A DNA stretch of 64,000 bases, taken from NCBI GenBank assembly GCA_024291935.2, contig CM044313.1, forward strand, positions 84,133,001 through 84,197,000, in the 5' to 3' direction. The notes beneath the pieces are model-generated. The model saw only the letters and a list, made by a program, of their open reading frames with translations. It was not told where the DNA came from and ran no database searches. Positions 35,341-46,880 of the stretch are shown here, one piece after another; the first letter of the stretch is position 1; every line of letters begins with the position of its first letter. Source of the stretch: Okapia johnstoni (Eukaryota > Chordata > Mammalia > Artiodactyla > Giraffidae). Position numbers and translations under genes: made by a program.

Positions 35341-36472
35341 CTTATTTATTGTTATATTTAACTAATTCTTTGTCCCAGTAGAGTCCAAATTAAAGAATAC
35401 TGTCAGTTTAATTTGGTACAATAAAGCTGATTGAGGGGTTATAATGTGGACACTTCTGTATCTGGAGTGGTTGTATCAGGGAAATTAAAAACAAAACAAA
35501 CTCTTACAAAATGCTTCCTTTGCCAGAATTTTTCCTTTCTAGTTACACTTAATATTAAATTGGTATCATTTTTGATGAGATCAAGCATGTATTAATAAGA
35601 TAAGATATTTTAGAAATTTTAGAAGTTTTCAAAGCTTATTGATTTTATAGAAAGACTCTACTGTGTCACATATTATAGCCATGAATAAATGGTCTATGCC
35701 ATAAACTATATGAGTTACCAAAAAAAAAAAAAATCATGTGAAGAAATATTGGGGGGAAAAGTTTAATGAAATATTTGGTGTACTTTGTCCTTATTCTTTT
35801 CACTCTATTTTTAGCAACACATTCCTTTTTTTCTATTTACTACATTCTGGCCTTTTTTTTCTTTTATCTGTAACTTTGGTTGTGTTTTGATATATGCTGA
35901 AGATTCATTCAGTGACTGTTTTCCTGGGAATTTGAAAACCACTCAGAGGTTATTATCACAGTCCACAGGAGAATAATCCACCATTTGCATTTAGTTATTC
36001 ACACTAGTTTGTAGAGATCATGACTCATAAAATTCCTTTGGGGGAAAATGCTTTCCCCTTATTTTTCTGAGTAGCCTACAACCTAGAGTCCATGACTTTA
36101 CTGTTACTTATCTTCCATTAGTGTGAATTAAATAAACTTTTTTTCAAGAAGAGACAATGTTAGCCAGTTGTGAAGAGAGCAATGCTTTTTCATGTTTGGT
36201 ACCATTACACTTCATAAATTCTGAATAACACATAGTGAAAGTCCTGCTAGTTGCAACATAGCAAAAGCCTTCACGAAATTGATCTGATGACAAGGTTCAC
36301 CGGGTTCATGAAGTTTCTTCTTCTAAAATGTTCTCACGTGCTCATGTGCACAGCTCAACTCTTGTGTATTTTATCATTGTACAAATACTACTCCTGAACA
36401 ACTTTGGATGCTTCATGAAATTCTTGAGTGGATTAAAAGTCCTAGATTTCAAAACATTTTAAGGGGACCATT
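35341..36472. other. Unassigned AT-rich DNA
   Basis: No gene or recognised repeat. A 13-base A run lies near 35721. Confidence 0.45.
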
Positions 36473-36484
36473 GGGCTTCCCTGA

Positions 36485-36496
36485 TAGCTCAGTTGG
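36485..36496 (+). promoter_or_regulatory. Pol III A box, first SINE head
   Basis: tagctcagttgg fits the A-box consensus TRGCNNAGYNGG at every position. The matching B box in this head is degraded (tggattcctgg near 36532), so this head may not act alone. Confidence 0.6.
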
Positions 36497-36603
36497 CAAA
36501 GAATCTGCCTGCAATGCAAGAGACCTCAATTGGATTCCTGGGTCGGAAAGATCCACTGGAGAAGGGATAAACTACCCAACCCAGTATTCTTGGACTTCCC
36601 TTA

Positions 36604-36657
36604 TGGCTCAGCTGGTAAAGGACACACCTGCAATGCAGAAGACCTGGGTTCGATCCC
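36604..36657 (+). promoter_or_regulatory. Pol III A and B boxes, second SINE head
   Basis: tggctcagctgg (36604-36615) fits TRGCNNAGYNGG, and ggttcgatccc (36647-36657) fits GGTTCGANNCC, with 31 bases between them, a tRNA-like spacing. By sequence this is an intact type-2 internal Pol III promoter. Whether it is transcribed depends on chromatin and cannot be read here. Confidence 0.7.
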
Positions 36658-36964
36658 TGGGTTGGGAAGATCCCCTGGAGAAGGGAAAGGCTACCCACCC
36701 CAGTATTCTGGTCTAGAGAATTTCATGGACAGTATAGTCCATGGGTTCAGAAAGAGTCGAACATGACTGAGTGACTTTCACTTTCACTTAGAATAATATT
36801 TCACTATATTTGAAACCTATTTTATAAGTGAGATCCTAGAGAAGAAGAAAATTTTTCAAATTAAAATGTGGATACTAGATTGTTACCACTCTATAAGAGC
36901 CCAAGTAATTTTTCCTCATAATGTAATTCTGTTAAAATAATTGTGATCTTTTATAGACAAGAAT

Positions 36965-37100
36965 ATCCTTTATTCATTTAATTGTTCCTTCAGGAATATT
37001 TGAGAGCTTATTGCATCAAGTTCTATGTGCCTGCTATAAAGAAAAACTTCAAATGTCATGTGCTCTGTTTTTAATGTAGTTTACACTCTGGGGCTGAAAT
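36965..37100 (-). mobile_element. L2 LINE 3' end fragment
   Basis: It shows the reverse complement of the L2 terminus: tattcatttaattgttcctt, an aatatttgagagcttattgc block, tctatgtgcctgc, then tagtttacactctgggg. Decayed; ends approximate. Confidence 0.5.
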
Positions 37101-39235
37101 ATACAGATACATATCTGCAAATAGCACGTTTTTTTCTGAGACATATTGCTCATTAATTTAAGCATATACCTCATGCCAATCACTGTATTGGTTACCATGA
37201 ACAAGAATGACTGAGTTTTAATCTAAACAAGAAAAACAAACTTAAAAATAACTGACTATATGCTACAAAATACGATGAATCCTAAATGAGGACTTCATTA
37301 ATTCTGCTTTGTTGTTCTTTTAAACATTTAGAAAACATATATGCCTGGCAAACCCAAATGAAGAATATAGTGTCAAATGTGGAATACTGGAAAGTGAACT
37401 GATCTGAGGACAAGAAACTGAAGTGTTATTCCTTACTTTCATACCAAATATTTCACTAGTTTCTGCTATGAAATATAGGATCATAATGCTATAGGAAGGA
37501 CATACCCAGTACGGTTGATGTTTGATGTGTATTTGGCCAAGCTCACTAAAATTTCACTGCATGAATGTTACTAAATTTAGTTTGTAGTATAAAAGCCTAA
37601 TTAGGATGAAGTGTTTTGAGCCTGCATGAAAGACAGAGCCAAATGACATTCTTCATGAAGTAGGAACACTGACACCAGTAATGCTCATGGGTCAAAGAAC
37701 AGCAGAATCAAATTAAAAGAGTCTGTGGTTGCTTTTTTCATATGTTAATTTAATATATACTAAATTTGAAATTTATGACAGAACTTTATTAGGAATGTAT
37801 GTATAAATGGCATACATAAAACAGTAAATTTAAATCAACTTAATAGATTCAATTTAGAGTTTGCAAAGGCAATTGTTTTTTAACCACTGTGCTAAATAAT
37901 TTTTAAAATAATTTGTGAAGTTTTTTGTTTTTGTTTTAATTCTGGTGACAAAATATGAAATAGAGACTGTAAGAAGATGCTCTTTCACTATTTTTAACTC
38001 ATTTTCACAGAATTGAATGTAACATTTAAATTTATTCAGAAAGTTTGATAAAGAAAAATAAAATATACACATTTATAGTATAGATGTATAGTTTGTAACA
38101 CATACATGTATAAATTAGTTTGTAATTTATACATGTATGCAAGATCACATGGTTATTTTTACCAACCAAGTCTTGTTACATCTTTTTTCATGGGCTTAGC
38201 TTTTAATATGTTTAAAGAAGTAATGTTAGCATCTTTATTATAGGATCTAAACCAAAGGGGGTTTAATATTGATCAATTCACTTGGCCAAGGGGGTTACTA
38301 ACAACAGTCTCTTCTACAACTGGCTTCATTCTGATGTCAATGGAGCTCTGGTCAGCCAGGTCTAATTGGATTTTCTACATAAATCAATTGATCAGAGCTT
38401 GTTAAGTCTGCCAATAGCAATTCTTCTACTTATTCTCTTTGTCCTGCTCTGGCATTTATGGCCTGTTAAACTTGTGCTCAAGCAGAGATGACTGACAGAT
38501 TCTGATTGTACAGAAGATATTCACTCTCAAATCTACAAAAAGCAGGATTGTTCTCCTGTTGACTATCAAAATAGTTTATTTCTTTGTTTTTTTCTTCTTT
38601 TGTTTCCAAAAGAAATTTCCTGTGTATATTTTAGTTATTGCACAAAAAGTCTAGTGCTTCTGAATGAGTTGAGATGGGTGTGTTTTAGAGATCTTGAACT
38701 GTGCCACTAACCAGCTGATTCTATTAGTTTCTCACTATATTTCTGTTTGTTATCCATAAAATAAGAATTATATATACATGACTTTCAGGATTTTATATTA
38801 TGTGATTTGAAAATATATAATACCCAGTGCTTTGTTTTATATAGGTATTTAAAAAATATTAATTTCATATGTATCCCTCTTCAAAGTCTTAGTTCTCCCT
38901 GAGTGAATGTATAATCTCCATCTATTTAAGTAGAAATTATGTACTCTCATTAACACTTAGAGCAAAGAGGTAAATTATTCACATAATACAGGCATTATGA
39001 TTTAGTCAACAGCTCAACAAAAAATCTAGAGCTTTTCTGTGTTTTTGGATAGGGGTTTTATTCTCTTATTTCTAAAAGCTTTTAAATAAAAGCATTTTTT
39101 AATCAAAAATCAACATAGGAGAAATGAAAAAAAATTCCTAGAAAAAATGTGCTATATTCTAGAATAAATCAGGAAGGAATAGCAAATGTGAACAGCTAGT
39201 TACTGGTAACAAAATTGAATCAGTATTTTTTTTTT
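37101..39235. other. Unassigned AT-rich DNA
   Basis: No gene or young repeat. The segment at 38240-38480 is less AT-rich and unique-looking; I see no reading frame or repeat in it. A perfect hairpin at 38101-38139 is listed separately. Confidence 0.45.
38101..38139. repeat. Perfect 17-bp inverted repeat with 5-base loop
   Basis: The left arm catacatgtataaatta (38101-38117) is the exact reverse complement of the right arm (38123-38139), separated by gtttg. The stem is AT-rich and could extrude as a cruciform. It does not resemble a recognised transposon end. Confidence 0.9.
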
Positions 39236-39239
39236 AATT

Positions 39240-41076
39240 GCAACAAAAGTTCGGGATTGGATGGCTTCACAGGTGAATTCTACCAAACATTTACAGAACA
39301 GTGAACATCTATCTTTCTAAAACTTCTCCAAAACTTGCAGAGGAAAGAACACGTCTGAACTCATTCTAGGAGACTAGCATCAAATTGATACCAAAATCAG
39401 ACAAAGATATTACACACACAAAATCAAAGGCCAATTTCATTGATGAACATGGATACAAAATTCTCAAAATATACTAGCAAACCAAGTTCAAAAATATATT
39501 AAAAGAGTTATAAGCTATGATTTAGTGGGACTTAACCCAGAGATGCAAGGATGCCTTAATATCCTCAAATCAAATAGTGCAATGTACCACATTAACAAAT
39601 TGAAAAATAAAAACCAAATGATCATATAAGTAGATGCAGAAAAATAAATTGACAAAATCCAACAATGATTTATTATAAAAACTCCCAAAATGGGTACAGA
39701 TGGAGCATACCTCAATATAAGGTCATACGTAATAAACCCATAACTGGCATCAAATTCAGTGATGAAAAGCTGAAAAGTTCTTTTTTTATCAACAAGCAAA
39801 TGATGCCCACTCTATTCACTCTTATTCAACACAGTATTGGAAGTCCAAGCCATAGAAATCAGACAAGAAAAACAATAAAAGGAATGTAAATTATAAAGGA
39901 AGAAGTAAAACGTCACGGTTTTTAGATAATATAATACTACACATAGAAAATCCTAATGACCACCACAACAGTACTAGAATGCATTAATAAATTCAGTAAT
40001 GTTGCAGAATACAATATTAATATACAAATATTGGTTGTATTTCCATAAACTAGAAATAAACTGTCAGAAAGAGAAAGCAAGAAGGAATTCCATTTTCAAT
40101 TGCATGAAAAAGAATAAGATATCTAAGAATAAATCTAACTCAAGAGGGGAAAACTATCAGTCACTGATTAAAGAAATTAAAGATGATAGAAACAGATGAA
40201 AAGATATACGGTGTTTGTAGATTGGAATAATTAATGTTGTTAAAATGAACATATTACCCAAACCCATCTACAGATTCAATGCAACCCCCAATTAAAATAA
40301 CAATAGCATTTTCCACAGAACTAGAACAATTAATTTCAAAATCTGTATGGAAACATGAAAGACCTCAAGGCTTGAGAAACAAGAACAGAGCCAGAGGTAT
40401 CATGCACCCTGATTTCAGACTATACTACAAAGATACAGTAATCAAGACAGTATAGAACAGGTGCAGAAATAGACACATAGTTCCATAGAATAGAATAGAG
40501 AGTCCAGAAATATGCCTATGTACTTATGGTCAACATGACAAAGGGGGTGAGAATATAAAATGGGGAAAAGACAATAATTTAAATAAGTGGCACTGGTAAA
40601 ACTGGATTGCTATTTGTAAAAGAATGAAAATAGAAGATTCTCTAACACCATACACTAAAACAAACTCTAAATGGATTAAAGACCTAAATGTAAAACTGGA
40701 AACCATAAAATTCCTAGAAGCAAAGAGGCATAATACCATTTGACACAAATTGTAGCAATAGTTTTATATATATATATATTTTAATCTGTTTCCTAAAGCA
40801 AAGGAAACAAAACAAAAAGTAAACAGATGGGACCGAAGTAAACTTAAAAGATTTTACAGAGAAAAGAAACCCATGGAAAAAACGAAAAGATTACCTGCTG
40901 GATGAGAGAGATTTGCAAATGCTATGCTCAGTAAGGTGTTAATAACTGAAATATATAAATAGCTCATACAAATAAATATTTAAAAAATAAAAATGAGGAA
41001 AAGACCTAAAAAGACTTATTTCCAAAGAATGCATGAAGATGGGCAACAGGCACAAAAAAATATTCTCAACAAAACT
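39240..41076 (+). mobile_element. Older L1 LINE, first segment (ORF2)
   Basis: Plus-strand L1 from the early reverse transcriptase (gatggcttcacaggtgaatt) to near the C-terminal region (gcatgaagatgggcaacagg). It is more diverged than the L1s at 15-19 kb, and its frames are all short (for example 39665-39889). It is cut at 41076 by a BovB and resumes at 43182 and again at 44393. The three pieces form one element of about 2.6 kb after removing the insertions. Confidence 0.88.
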
Positions 41077-41086
41077 AATACTCAGT

Positions 41087-43172
41087 TCACTTCAGTTCAG
41101 GCACTGAGTCATGTCTGACTCTTTGCAACTCCATGGACTGCAGCATGCCAGGCCTCCCTGTCCATCACCAACTTCCAGTGTTTACTCAAACTCATGTCCA
41201 TAGAGTTGGTGATACCATCCAACCATCTCATCCTCACTCATCCCCTTATCCTGCCTTCAATCTTTACCAGCATCAAGGTCTTTTCCAATGAGTCAGCTTT
41301 TTGCATCAGTGGCCAAAATGTTGGAGTTTCAGCTTCAACATCAGCCCATCCAATGAACACGCAGGACTGATCTCCTTTAGGATGGACTGGTTGGATCTCC
41401 TTGCAGTCCAAGGGGCTCTCAAGAGTCTTCTCCAACACCACACTTCAAAAGCATCAATTATCTGTTGCTCAGCATTCTTTATAGTCCAACTCTCACATCC
41501 ATACCTGACTACTGGAAAAACCATAGCCTTGACTAATTGGACCTTTGTTGGCAAAGGAATGTCTCTGCTTTTGAATATGCTGTCTAGGTTGGTCATAATT
41601 TTTCTTCCAAGGAGCAAGAGTCCTTTAATTTCATGGCTGCAGTCACCATCTGCAGTGATTATGGAGCTCAAAAAAGATAAAGTCTGACTCTGTTTCTACT
41701 GTTTCTCCATCTATTTGCCATGATGTGATGGAATGATGCCATGATCTTAGTTTTCTGAATGTTGAGCTTTAAGCCAACTTTTTCACTCTCAACTTTCACT
41801 TTCATCAAGAGGCTCTTTAGTTCTTCTTTGCTTTCTGCCATAAGGATGGTGTCATCTGCATATCTGAGGTTGATATTTCTCCCAGCAATCTTGATTCCAG
41901 CTTGTGCTTCCTCCAGCCCAGCGTTTCTCATGATGTACTCTGCATATAAGTTAATAAGCAGGGTGACAATATACAGCCTTATTGTACTCCTTTGCCCATT
42001 TGGAATCAGTCTGTTGTTCCATGTCCAGTTCTAACTGTTTCTTCCTGACCTGCATACAGGTTTCTCAAGAGGCAGGTCAGGTGGTATGGTATTCCCATCT
42101 CTTTCAGAATTTTCCACAGTTTATTGTGATCCACACAGTCAAAGGCTTTGGCATAGTCAATAAAGCAGAAATAGATTTTTTTCTGGTACTCTTGCTTTTT
42201 CGATGATCCAGTGGATGTTGGCAATTTGATCTCTGGTTCCTCTGCCTTTTCTAAAACCAGCTTGACCATCTGGAAGTTCACAGCTGATGTATTGCTGAGG
42301 CCTGGCTTGAAGAATTTTGAGCATTACTTTACTAGTGTGTGAAAAGTAAAAGTGAAAGTGAAGTCGCTCAGTCCTATCTGACTCTTTGCGACCCCATGGA
42401 CTATAGCCTACCAGACTTCTCAGTCCATGGGATTTTCCAGGCAAGAGTACCAGAGTGGGTTGGGGTTGCCATTTCCTCCTGCAGGGGATCTTCCTGATCC
42501 AGGGATTAATCCCGGGTCTCCTTCATTGTGGGCAGACGCTTTACCCTCTGAGCCACCAGGGAAGCATGTAAGATGAATGCAATTGTGCAATAGGTTAAGC
42601 ATTCTTTGGCATTGCCTTTCTTTGGGATTGGAATGAAAGCTGACCTTTTCCAGTCCTGTGGTCACTGCTGCATTTTCCAAATTTGCTGGCATATCGAGTG
42701 CAGCACTTTCACAGCGTCATCTTTCAGGATTTGAAATAGCTCAACTGGAATTCCATCACCTCCACTAGCTTTGCTCATAGTGATGCTTCCTAAGGCTTAC
42801 TTGACTTCGCATTCCAAGATGTGTGGCTCTAGATGAGTGAACACACCATCGTGATTATCTGGGTCATAAACTCTTTTTTGTATAGTTCTTCTGTGTATTC
42901 TTGCCACCTCTTCTTAATATCTTCTGCTTCTGTTAGGTCCCTACCATTTCTGTCCTTTATTTTGCCCATCTTTGCATGAAATATTCCCTTGATATCTCTA
43001 ATTTTCTTGAAGAGATCTCTAATCTTTTCCATTCTGTTGTTTTCCTCTATTTCTTTGCACTGATCAATGCGGAAGGCTTTCTTATTCTCTCCTTGCTATT
43101 CTTTGGAACTCTGCATTCAAATGAGTACATCTTCCCTTTTCTCCTTTGCTTTTCGCTTCTCTTCTTTTCAGT
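41087..43172 (-). mobile_element. BovB LINE inside the older L1
   Basis: Reverse BovB from its 3' end (41087) through the tail and reverse transcriptase to the start of that domain (about 43172), carrying a SINE at 42344-42566. Imperfect duplications flank it (taatactcag near 41077-41086, ttatattcag near 43173-43182). The frame at 41668-41931 keeps LRYADDTILMAES, and 42006-42281 keeps DYAKAFDCVDHNKLWKILKE. Stops and frameshifts separate them. Confidence 0.9.
42344..42566 (-). mobile_element. Bov-tA SINE inside BovB
   Basis: Minus-strand SINE: the tail begins with aagtgaaagtgaagtcgctc and the head ends with gagccaccagggaagc at 42566. A short duplication-like ggttgg occurs in the body near 42457. 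It splits the BovB reverse transcriptase, so it came after that BovB. Confidence 0.9.
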
Positions 43173-43181
43173 TATATTCAG

Positions 43182-43320
43182 ATAAAATGAAAATGAAATA
43201 CAATCAAATAAAATGAAAATCAAAACCACAATGAGCTATCACCCTACACCTGTTGAAATAGTTGTCATCAAAATGACCACAAATATCAAATTTTGGTGAG
43301 GATATGGATAAAAGGCAACA
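43182..43320 (+). mobile_element. Older L1 LINE, second segment
   Basis: A 140-bp piece of the same L1, recognisable by atcaaaaccacaatgagcta, tatcaccctacacctgttga and gaggatatggataaaaggca. A near-duplicate of aaaatgaaaat occurs at its left edge. At 43320 it is cut by the second BovB, and about 100 bp of L1 expected here is missing. Confidence 0.85.
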
Positions 43321-44392
43321 CAGTCTGTTGTTATCCACAGAGTCAAGGCTTTAGAATAGTCAATGAATCAGAAGTAGATGTTTTTCCTGAACTCCCTTGC
43401 TTTCTCTATGATCCAGTGAATGTTGGCAATTTGGTCTCTGGTTCCTCTACCTTTTCTCTATCCAGCTTGTACATCTGCAAGTTCTTGGTTCATGTACTGC
43501 TGAAGCCTAGCTTGAAAGATTTTGAGCATAACCTGCTAGCATGTGAAATGCCCACAGTTGTGTGGTAGTTCGATATTCTTTGGCATTGCCCTCTTTAGGA
43601 GAGGGCTTCCCTGGTGGCTCAGCTGAGAAAGAACCTGTCTGCTAATGCAGGAGACGCAAGAGATGTAGATTCAATCCCTGGTTGGGGGAGATCGCCTGGG
43701 GAGGGAAATGGCAACCCACTTTAGTATGCTTGCCTGGAAATTTCCATGGATAGAGGAGCCTGGCGGGCTATAGTTCATGCAGTCACAAAGAGTTAGAGAT
43801 GACTGTGTGCACAAACACATTATACACACACATACAAAAACACACATACATACACACACACAGAGTCTTTGGGATTGGAAGGAAAACACCTTTTCCAGTA
43901 CTGTGGCCACTGAGTTTTCCAACATTGCTGACATATTGAGTGCATCACTTTCACAGCCTCATCTTTTCAGGTTTGAAATAGCTCACCTGGAATTCCATCA
44001 CCTCCACTAGTTTGTATTGATGCTTCCTAAGGCTCACTTGACTTCCCATTCAAGAATGTCTGGCTCTAGGTGAGTGACCACACCATTGTGGTTATCTGGG
44101 TCATTAAGATCTGTTTTGTATAGTTCTTCTGTATATTCTTACCACCTCTTCTTAATCTCTTCTGCTTTTGTTAGGTCCTTACCATTTCTGTCCTATATTT
44201 TGCCCTTCCTTGCATGAAAAGTTCCCTTGATATCTCCAATTTTCTTGAAGAGATTTCTAGTCTTGCTCATTATATTATGTTCCTCTATTTCTTTGTGGTG
44301 TTCATTGAAGAAGGCCTTCTTTTCTCTCCTTGCTATTCTTTGAAACTCTCCATTCTTTCCCTTTCTTCCTTGCCTTTGGCTTCTCTTCTTTC
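43321..44392 (-). mobile_element. BovB LINE fragment without 3' end
   Basis: Reverse BovB covering only the first half of the reverse transcriptase and interrupted by a SINE at 43603-43865. It lacks the BovB 3' tail, has no target duplication, and about 100 bp of host L1 is lost at the junction. So it is either an insertion with deletion or a later rearrangement. Its other edge (44392) falls within about ten consensus positions of the truncation edge of the BovB at 41087-43172. Confidence 0.85.
43603..43865 (+). mobile_element. Bov-tA SINE with long CA-rich tail
   Basis: Plus-strand SINE with head gggcttccctggtggctcag, body, BovB-like tail and then a CA-rich microsatellite (43811-43863). The duplication is tctttaggaga (43592-43602) against tctttgggatt (43866-43876), imperfect. 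Confidence 0.9.
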
Positions 44393-45055
44393 ATATGATC
44401 CAGCTATTCCACTCCTAGTATATATCCAAAGAAAATGAAAACAGTAATTTGAAAAGATATGTGCACCCCAATGTTCATAGCATCATTATTTATAACAGTC
44501 ATGATAAGGAAGCAATCTTAATCCCCAAGAAACAGATGAACAGATAAAGAAGATGTATGTATATAAAGATAAAGATAATCTATAAATATGTGTATATATA
44601 TTTATAATACTTTTAGCCATAATAAAGAGTTATATTTGCCATTTTCAGCAACATAGGTGACTCTGGAGGGTATCATGGATGTTGAAATGAGTCAGATAGA
44701 GAAAGGCAAGTACTGTATGTTATCTCTTACATGTAAAACCTAAAAAATGACCAAAGAATACAACAAACATAAATAGACTCATAGATATAGTGAAGAAACT
44801 AGTAGTTACCAAAAGAGAGAAGGGAAAAGGGAAAAGACATGAGAATGGTAGGGGATTAAGAAGTACAAAGTAACATGTATGAAACAAATAAGCCAGGAGG
44901 ATCTATTGTGCAACATAGGGAATATAGTCAATATTTTATACTAACTTTAATGGAGTATAATTCATATAAATTTTGAATTACTATGTTGTTTACCTGAAAC
45001 TAATATAATTTTGTAAATCAATTATCTCAACAAGAGATTGAAATTTCAGAAAAAA
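44393..45055 (+). mobile_element. Older L1 LINE, 3' segment
   Basis: The end of ORF2 (atatgatccagctattccac) and the 3' untranslated region, through cctgaaactaatataatttt and gtaaatcaattatctcaac, to a short poly-A at 45050-45055. A TA-rich stretch lies at 44560-44610. This fixes the orientation and end of the L1 that starts at 39240. Confidence 0.88.
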
Positions 45056-45650
45056 ATTGATAAGGAAACAAGGAAGCATTAATTTTTTCTGCTTTAAACT
45101 GAATTATTTTTTTAATTACTTAAACAAGACTGAATATTTCTGAAAAAATTAAACATATTCATTAGTAGTTGGAATATATTAAATATTTATAACCTAACTT
45201 TTTAATTCTTGCCTTTCTGTTTGAGAAAAAAAGCATACCCTAAAGCTAAATTTTTGTTGCTTAATAATGGATAGTGAAAGAGTCAGTGAGACGTTAAGAT
45301 AACACTAGAACAAAATTATACATTAGGAAAATTTTCATATATAAAATATATTTCTTCTGCCACTCTAGCTTAACTTTTGGCCACAAAAAGCATAACTTTC
45401 AAAAAGAGTAAAGAATACTAAGGTTACTGTTGTCCAACCCAAAATCATGTTAGTGGCACAAAAAATTGTAAAATTTTTCATTAAAATGTATCACTTCAAC
45501 ATTACTAACAACAGTAATAGAAGTTACACAGTCATTAGCAAGAGGATAGTTGCTGTTTTATTTGTATGATTTATTGTGATTCCCAGTTTTGGTAAACAAA
45601 GGTGTAGTTGATATTGAGGTGCTATTAAACCAATGGTCAGAGAAGTTATA
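45056..45650. other. Unassigned AT-rich DNA
   Basis: About 600 bp with no gene or recognised repeat. Confidence 0.45.
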
Positions 45651-45858
45651 GGGTTTCCCAGGTGGCATAGTGGTAAAGAATCTGCCTGCCAGTTCAGAAG
45701 ACATGGGTTTGATCCCTGGGTTGGGAAGATTCCCTGGAGAAGGAAATGGCAACCCACTCCAGTAGTCTTGCCCGGAAAATCCCAGGGACAGAAGAGCCTG
45801 GTGGGGTACAGTCTGTGGGGTTGCAAAGATTCAGACATGACTGAGCATGAACACATAT
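45651..45858 (+). mobile_element. Bov-tA SINE
   Basis: Plus-strand Bov-tA: head gggtttcccaggtggcatag, a B-box-like gggtttgatccc near 45705, body and BovB-like tail ending in gactgagcatgaacac. No confident duplication. Confidence 0.9.
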
Positions 45859-45984
45859 GTTAGTCTATTACATTTATGTGTTTTAGAGACTTAGATTCTG
45901 TTCCTTGAAAATTTAGTACAACAACACATGAAAGTATTGGACTTCAATACAATATGATATTCTTGTTCGAGCTTCTTTTCTTTT

Positions 45985-46021
45985 AAAAAAATTATTTTGG
46001 AGTATACTTGATTAACAATTT
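45985..46021 (-). mobile_element. Old L1 3' end, left piece
   Basis: The plus strand shows the reverse complement of an older L1 3' end: a T/A-rich start, then ttttggagtatacttgatta and acaattt. Compare ttggagtatagttgatttac at 59788, in the larger L1. It is interrupted by a BovB and continues at 46781. Confidence 0.7.
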
Positions 46022-46246
46022 GTTTGAGCCTCTGAGCATCTCTGGTGGGTATGGGGTTTGATTCTAAATGCGACTTTGCCCCTCCTACCATTGTCGTTGG
46101 GTCATCTCCTTTGCCCTTGCACCTGGGGTAACTTTTTTGTTGGGATCCAACATTCTCCTGTCAATGGCTGTTCAGCAGCGAGTTTCAAGTTTGGAGTTCT
46201 CGCAGGAGAAGAGAAACGCACATCCTTCTACTCCACCATCTTTTTT
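46022..46246 (-). mobile_element. BovB 5' leader, inverted piece
   Basis: On the minus strand this is the first 225 bp of the same leader seen at 12623-13569, starting at 46246 with an agatgg-type 5' end and running through ggagaactccaaa-like, gggatccaacat (reverse) and cctcctaccat (reverse) blocks. It is joined at 46246/46247 to a plus-strand BovB 3' piece. The RNA 5' terminus lies exactly at the joint, as in the inner BovB at 12.6 kb. Confidence 0.85.
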
Positions 46247-46780
46247 CTACTTGCTCCTTGGGGAAAAAGCTATGATGAACCTAGACAACATATTAAAAAG
46301 AAGAGACATTGCTTTGCCCACAAAGGTCTGTCTGGTCAAAACTATGGCTTTTCCAGCAGTCATGTATGGTTATGAGAGTTGAACTATAAAGAAAGCTGAG
46401 CACTGAAGAATTGATGCTTTTGAACTGTGGTGTTGGAGAAGACTCTTGAGAGTCCCCTGGACTTCAAGAAAATCCAACCAGTCCATCCTAAAGGAGATCA
46501 GTCCTGAATAGTCATTGGAAGGACTGATGCTGAACCTGAAATTCTAATACTTTGCCACCTGATGTGAAGAACTGACTCATTGGAAAAGACCCTGATGCTG
46601 GGAAAGATTGAAGACAAGAGGATAAGGGGACGACAGAGGATGAAATGACTGGATAGCATCACCGACTCGATGGACATGTGTTTGAGCAAGCTCCAGGAGT
46701 TGGTGTTGGACAGGGAAGCCTGGTGTGCTGCAGTCCATGGGGCTGTAAAGAGTCAGACACAATTGAGCAACTGAACTGAA
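46247..46780 (+). mobile_element. BovB LINE, 3' piece of a twin-primed insertion
   Basis: Plus-strand BovB from the end of the reverse transcriptase (ttgctccttggggaaaaagc) to the 3' terminus (gagcaactgaactgaa). Together with the inverted piece at 46022-46246 it forms one insertion flanked by an imperfect duplication, ttgattaacaattt (46008-46021) against ttgatgaacaatat (46781-46794). The target is an old L1 tail. Confidence 0.88.
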
Positions 46781-46880
46781 TTGATGAACAATATTGCATT
46801 AGGTTCAGGCAACTGAACTGACCTCAACAACAAAGTCATTCATTTATACATATATGTGTATGTATCATTTTCAAATTCTT
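46781..46880 (-). mobile_element. Old L1 3' end, right piece
   Basis: Continues the L1 of 45985-46021: ttgatgaacaatattgcatt, aggttcaggc, tttatacatatatgtgtatg, then ttttcaaattcttttacc. Its order matches the L1 3' region at 59800-59880. Confidence 0.65.

Larger units (their letters stand above)
36473..36790 (+). mobile_element. Bov-tA SINE with two tRNA-like heads
   Basis: Plus strand. The first head starts at 36473 (gggcttccctgatagctc) and a second head starts at about 36592 (ggacttcccttatggctc), followed by a single BovB-like tail ending in tttcactttcactta. Both A boxes are intact and the second head also keeps a full B box, so this copy retains a complete internal Pol III promoter by sequence. 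No clear duplication was found. Confidence 0.9.

Noticed and set aside
36592..36665. tRNA gene
   Set aside because: The A and B boxes belong to the tRNA-derived head of a Bov-tA SINE. It is followed by the SINE body and lacks a proper acceptor stem and 3' end.
38101..38139. microRNA precursor
   Set aside because: The stem is only 17 bp with a five-base loop, too short for a typical precursor hairpin, and no arm context is visible.
43811..43863. Independent CA microsatellite
   Set aside because: It is the tail of the SINE at 43603-43865 and lies inside that SINE's target-site duplications.
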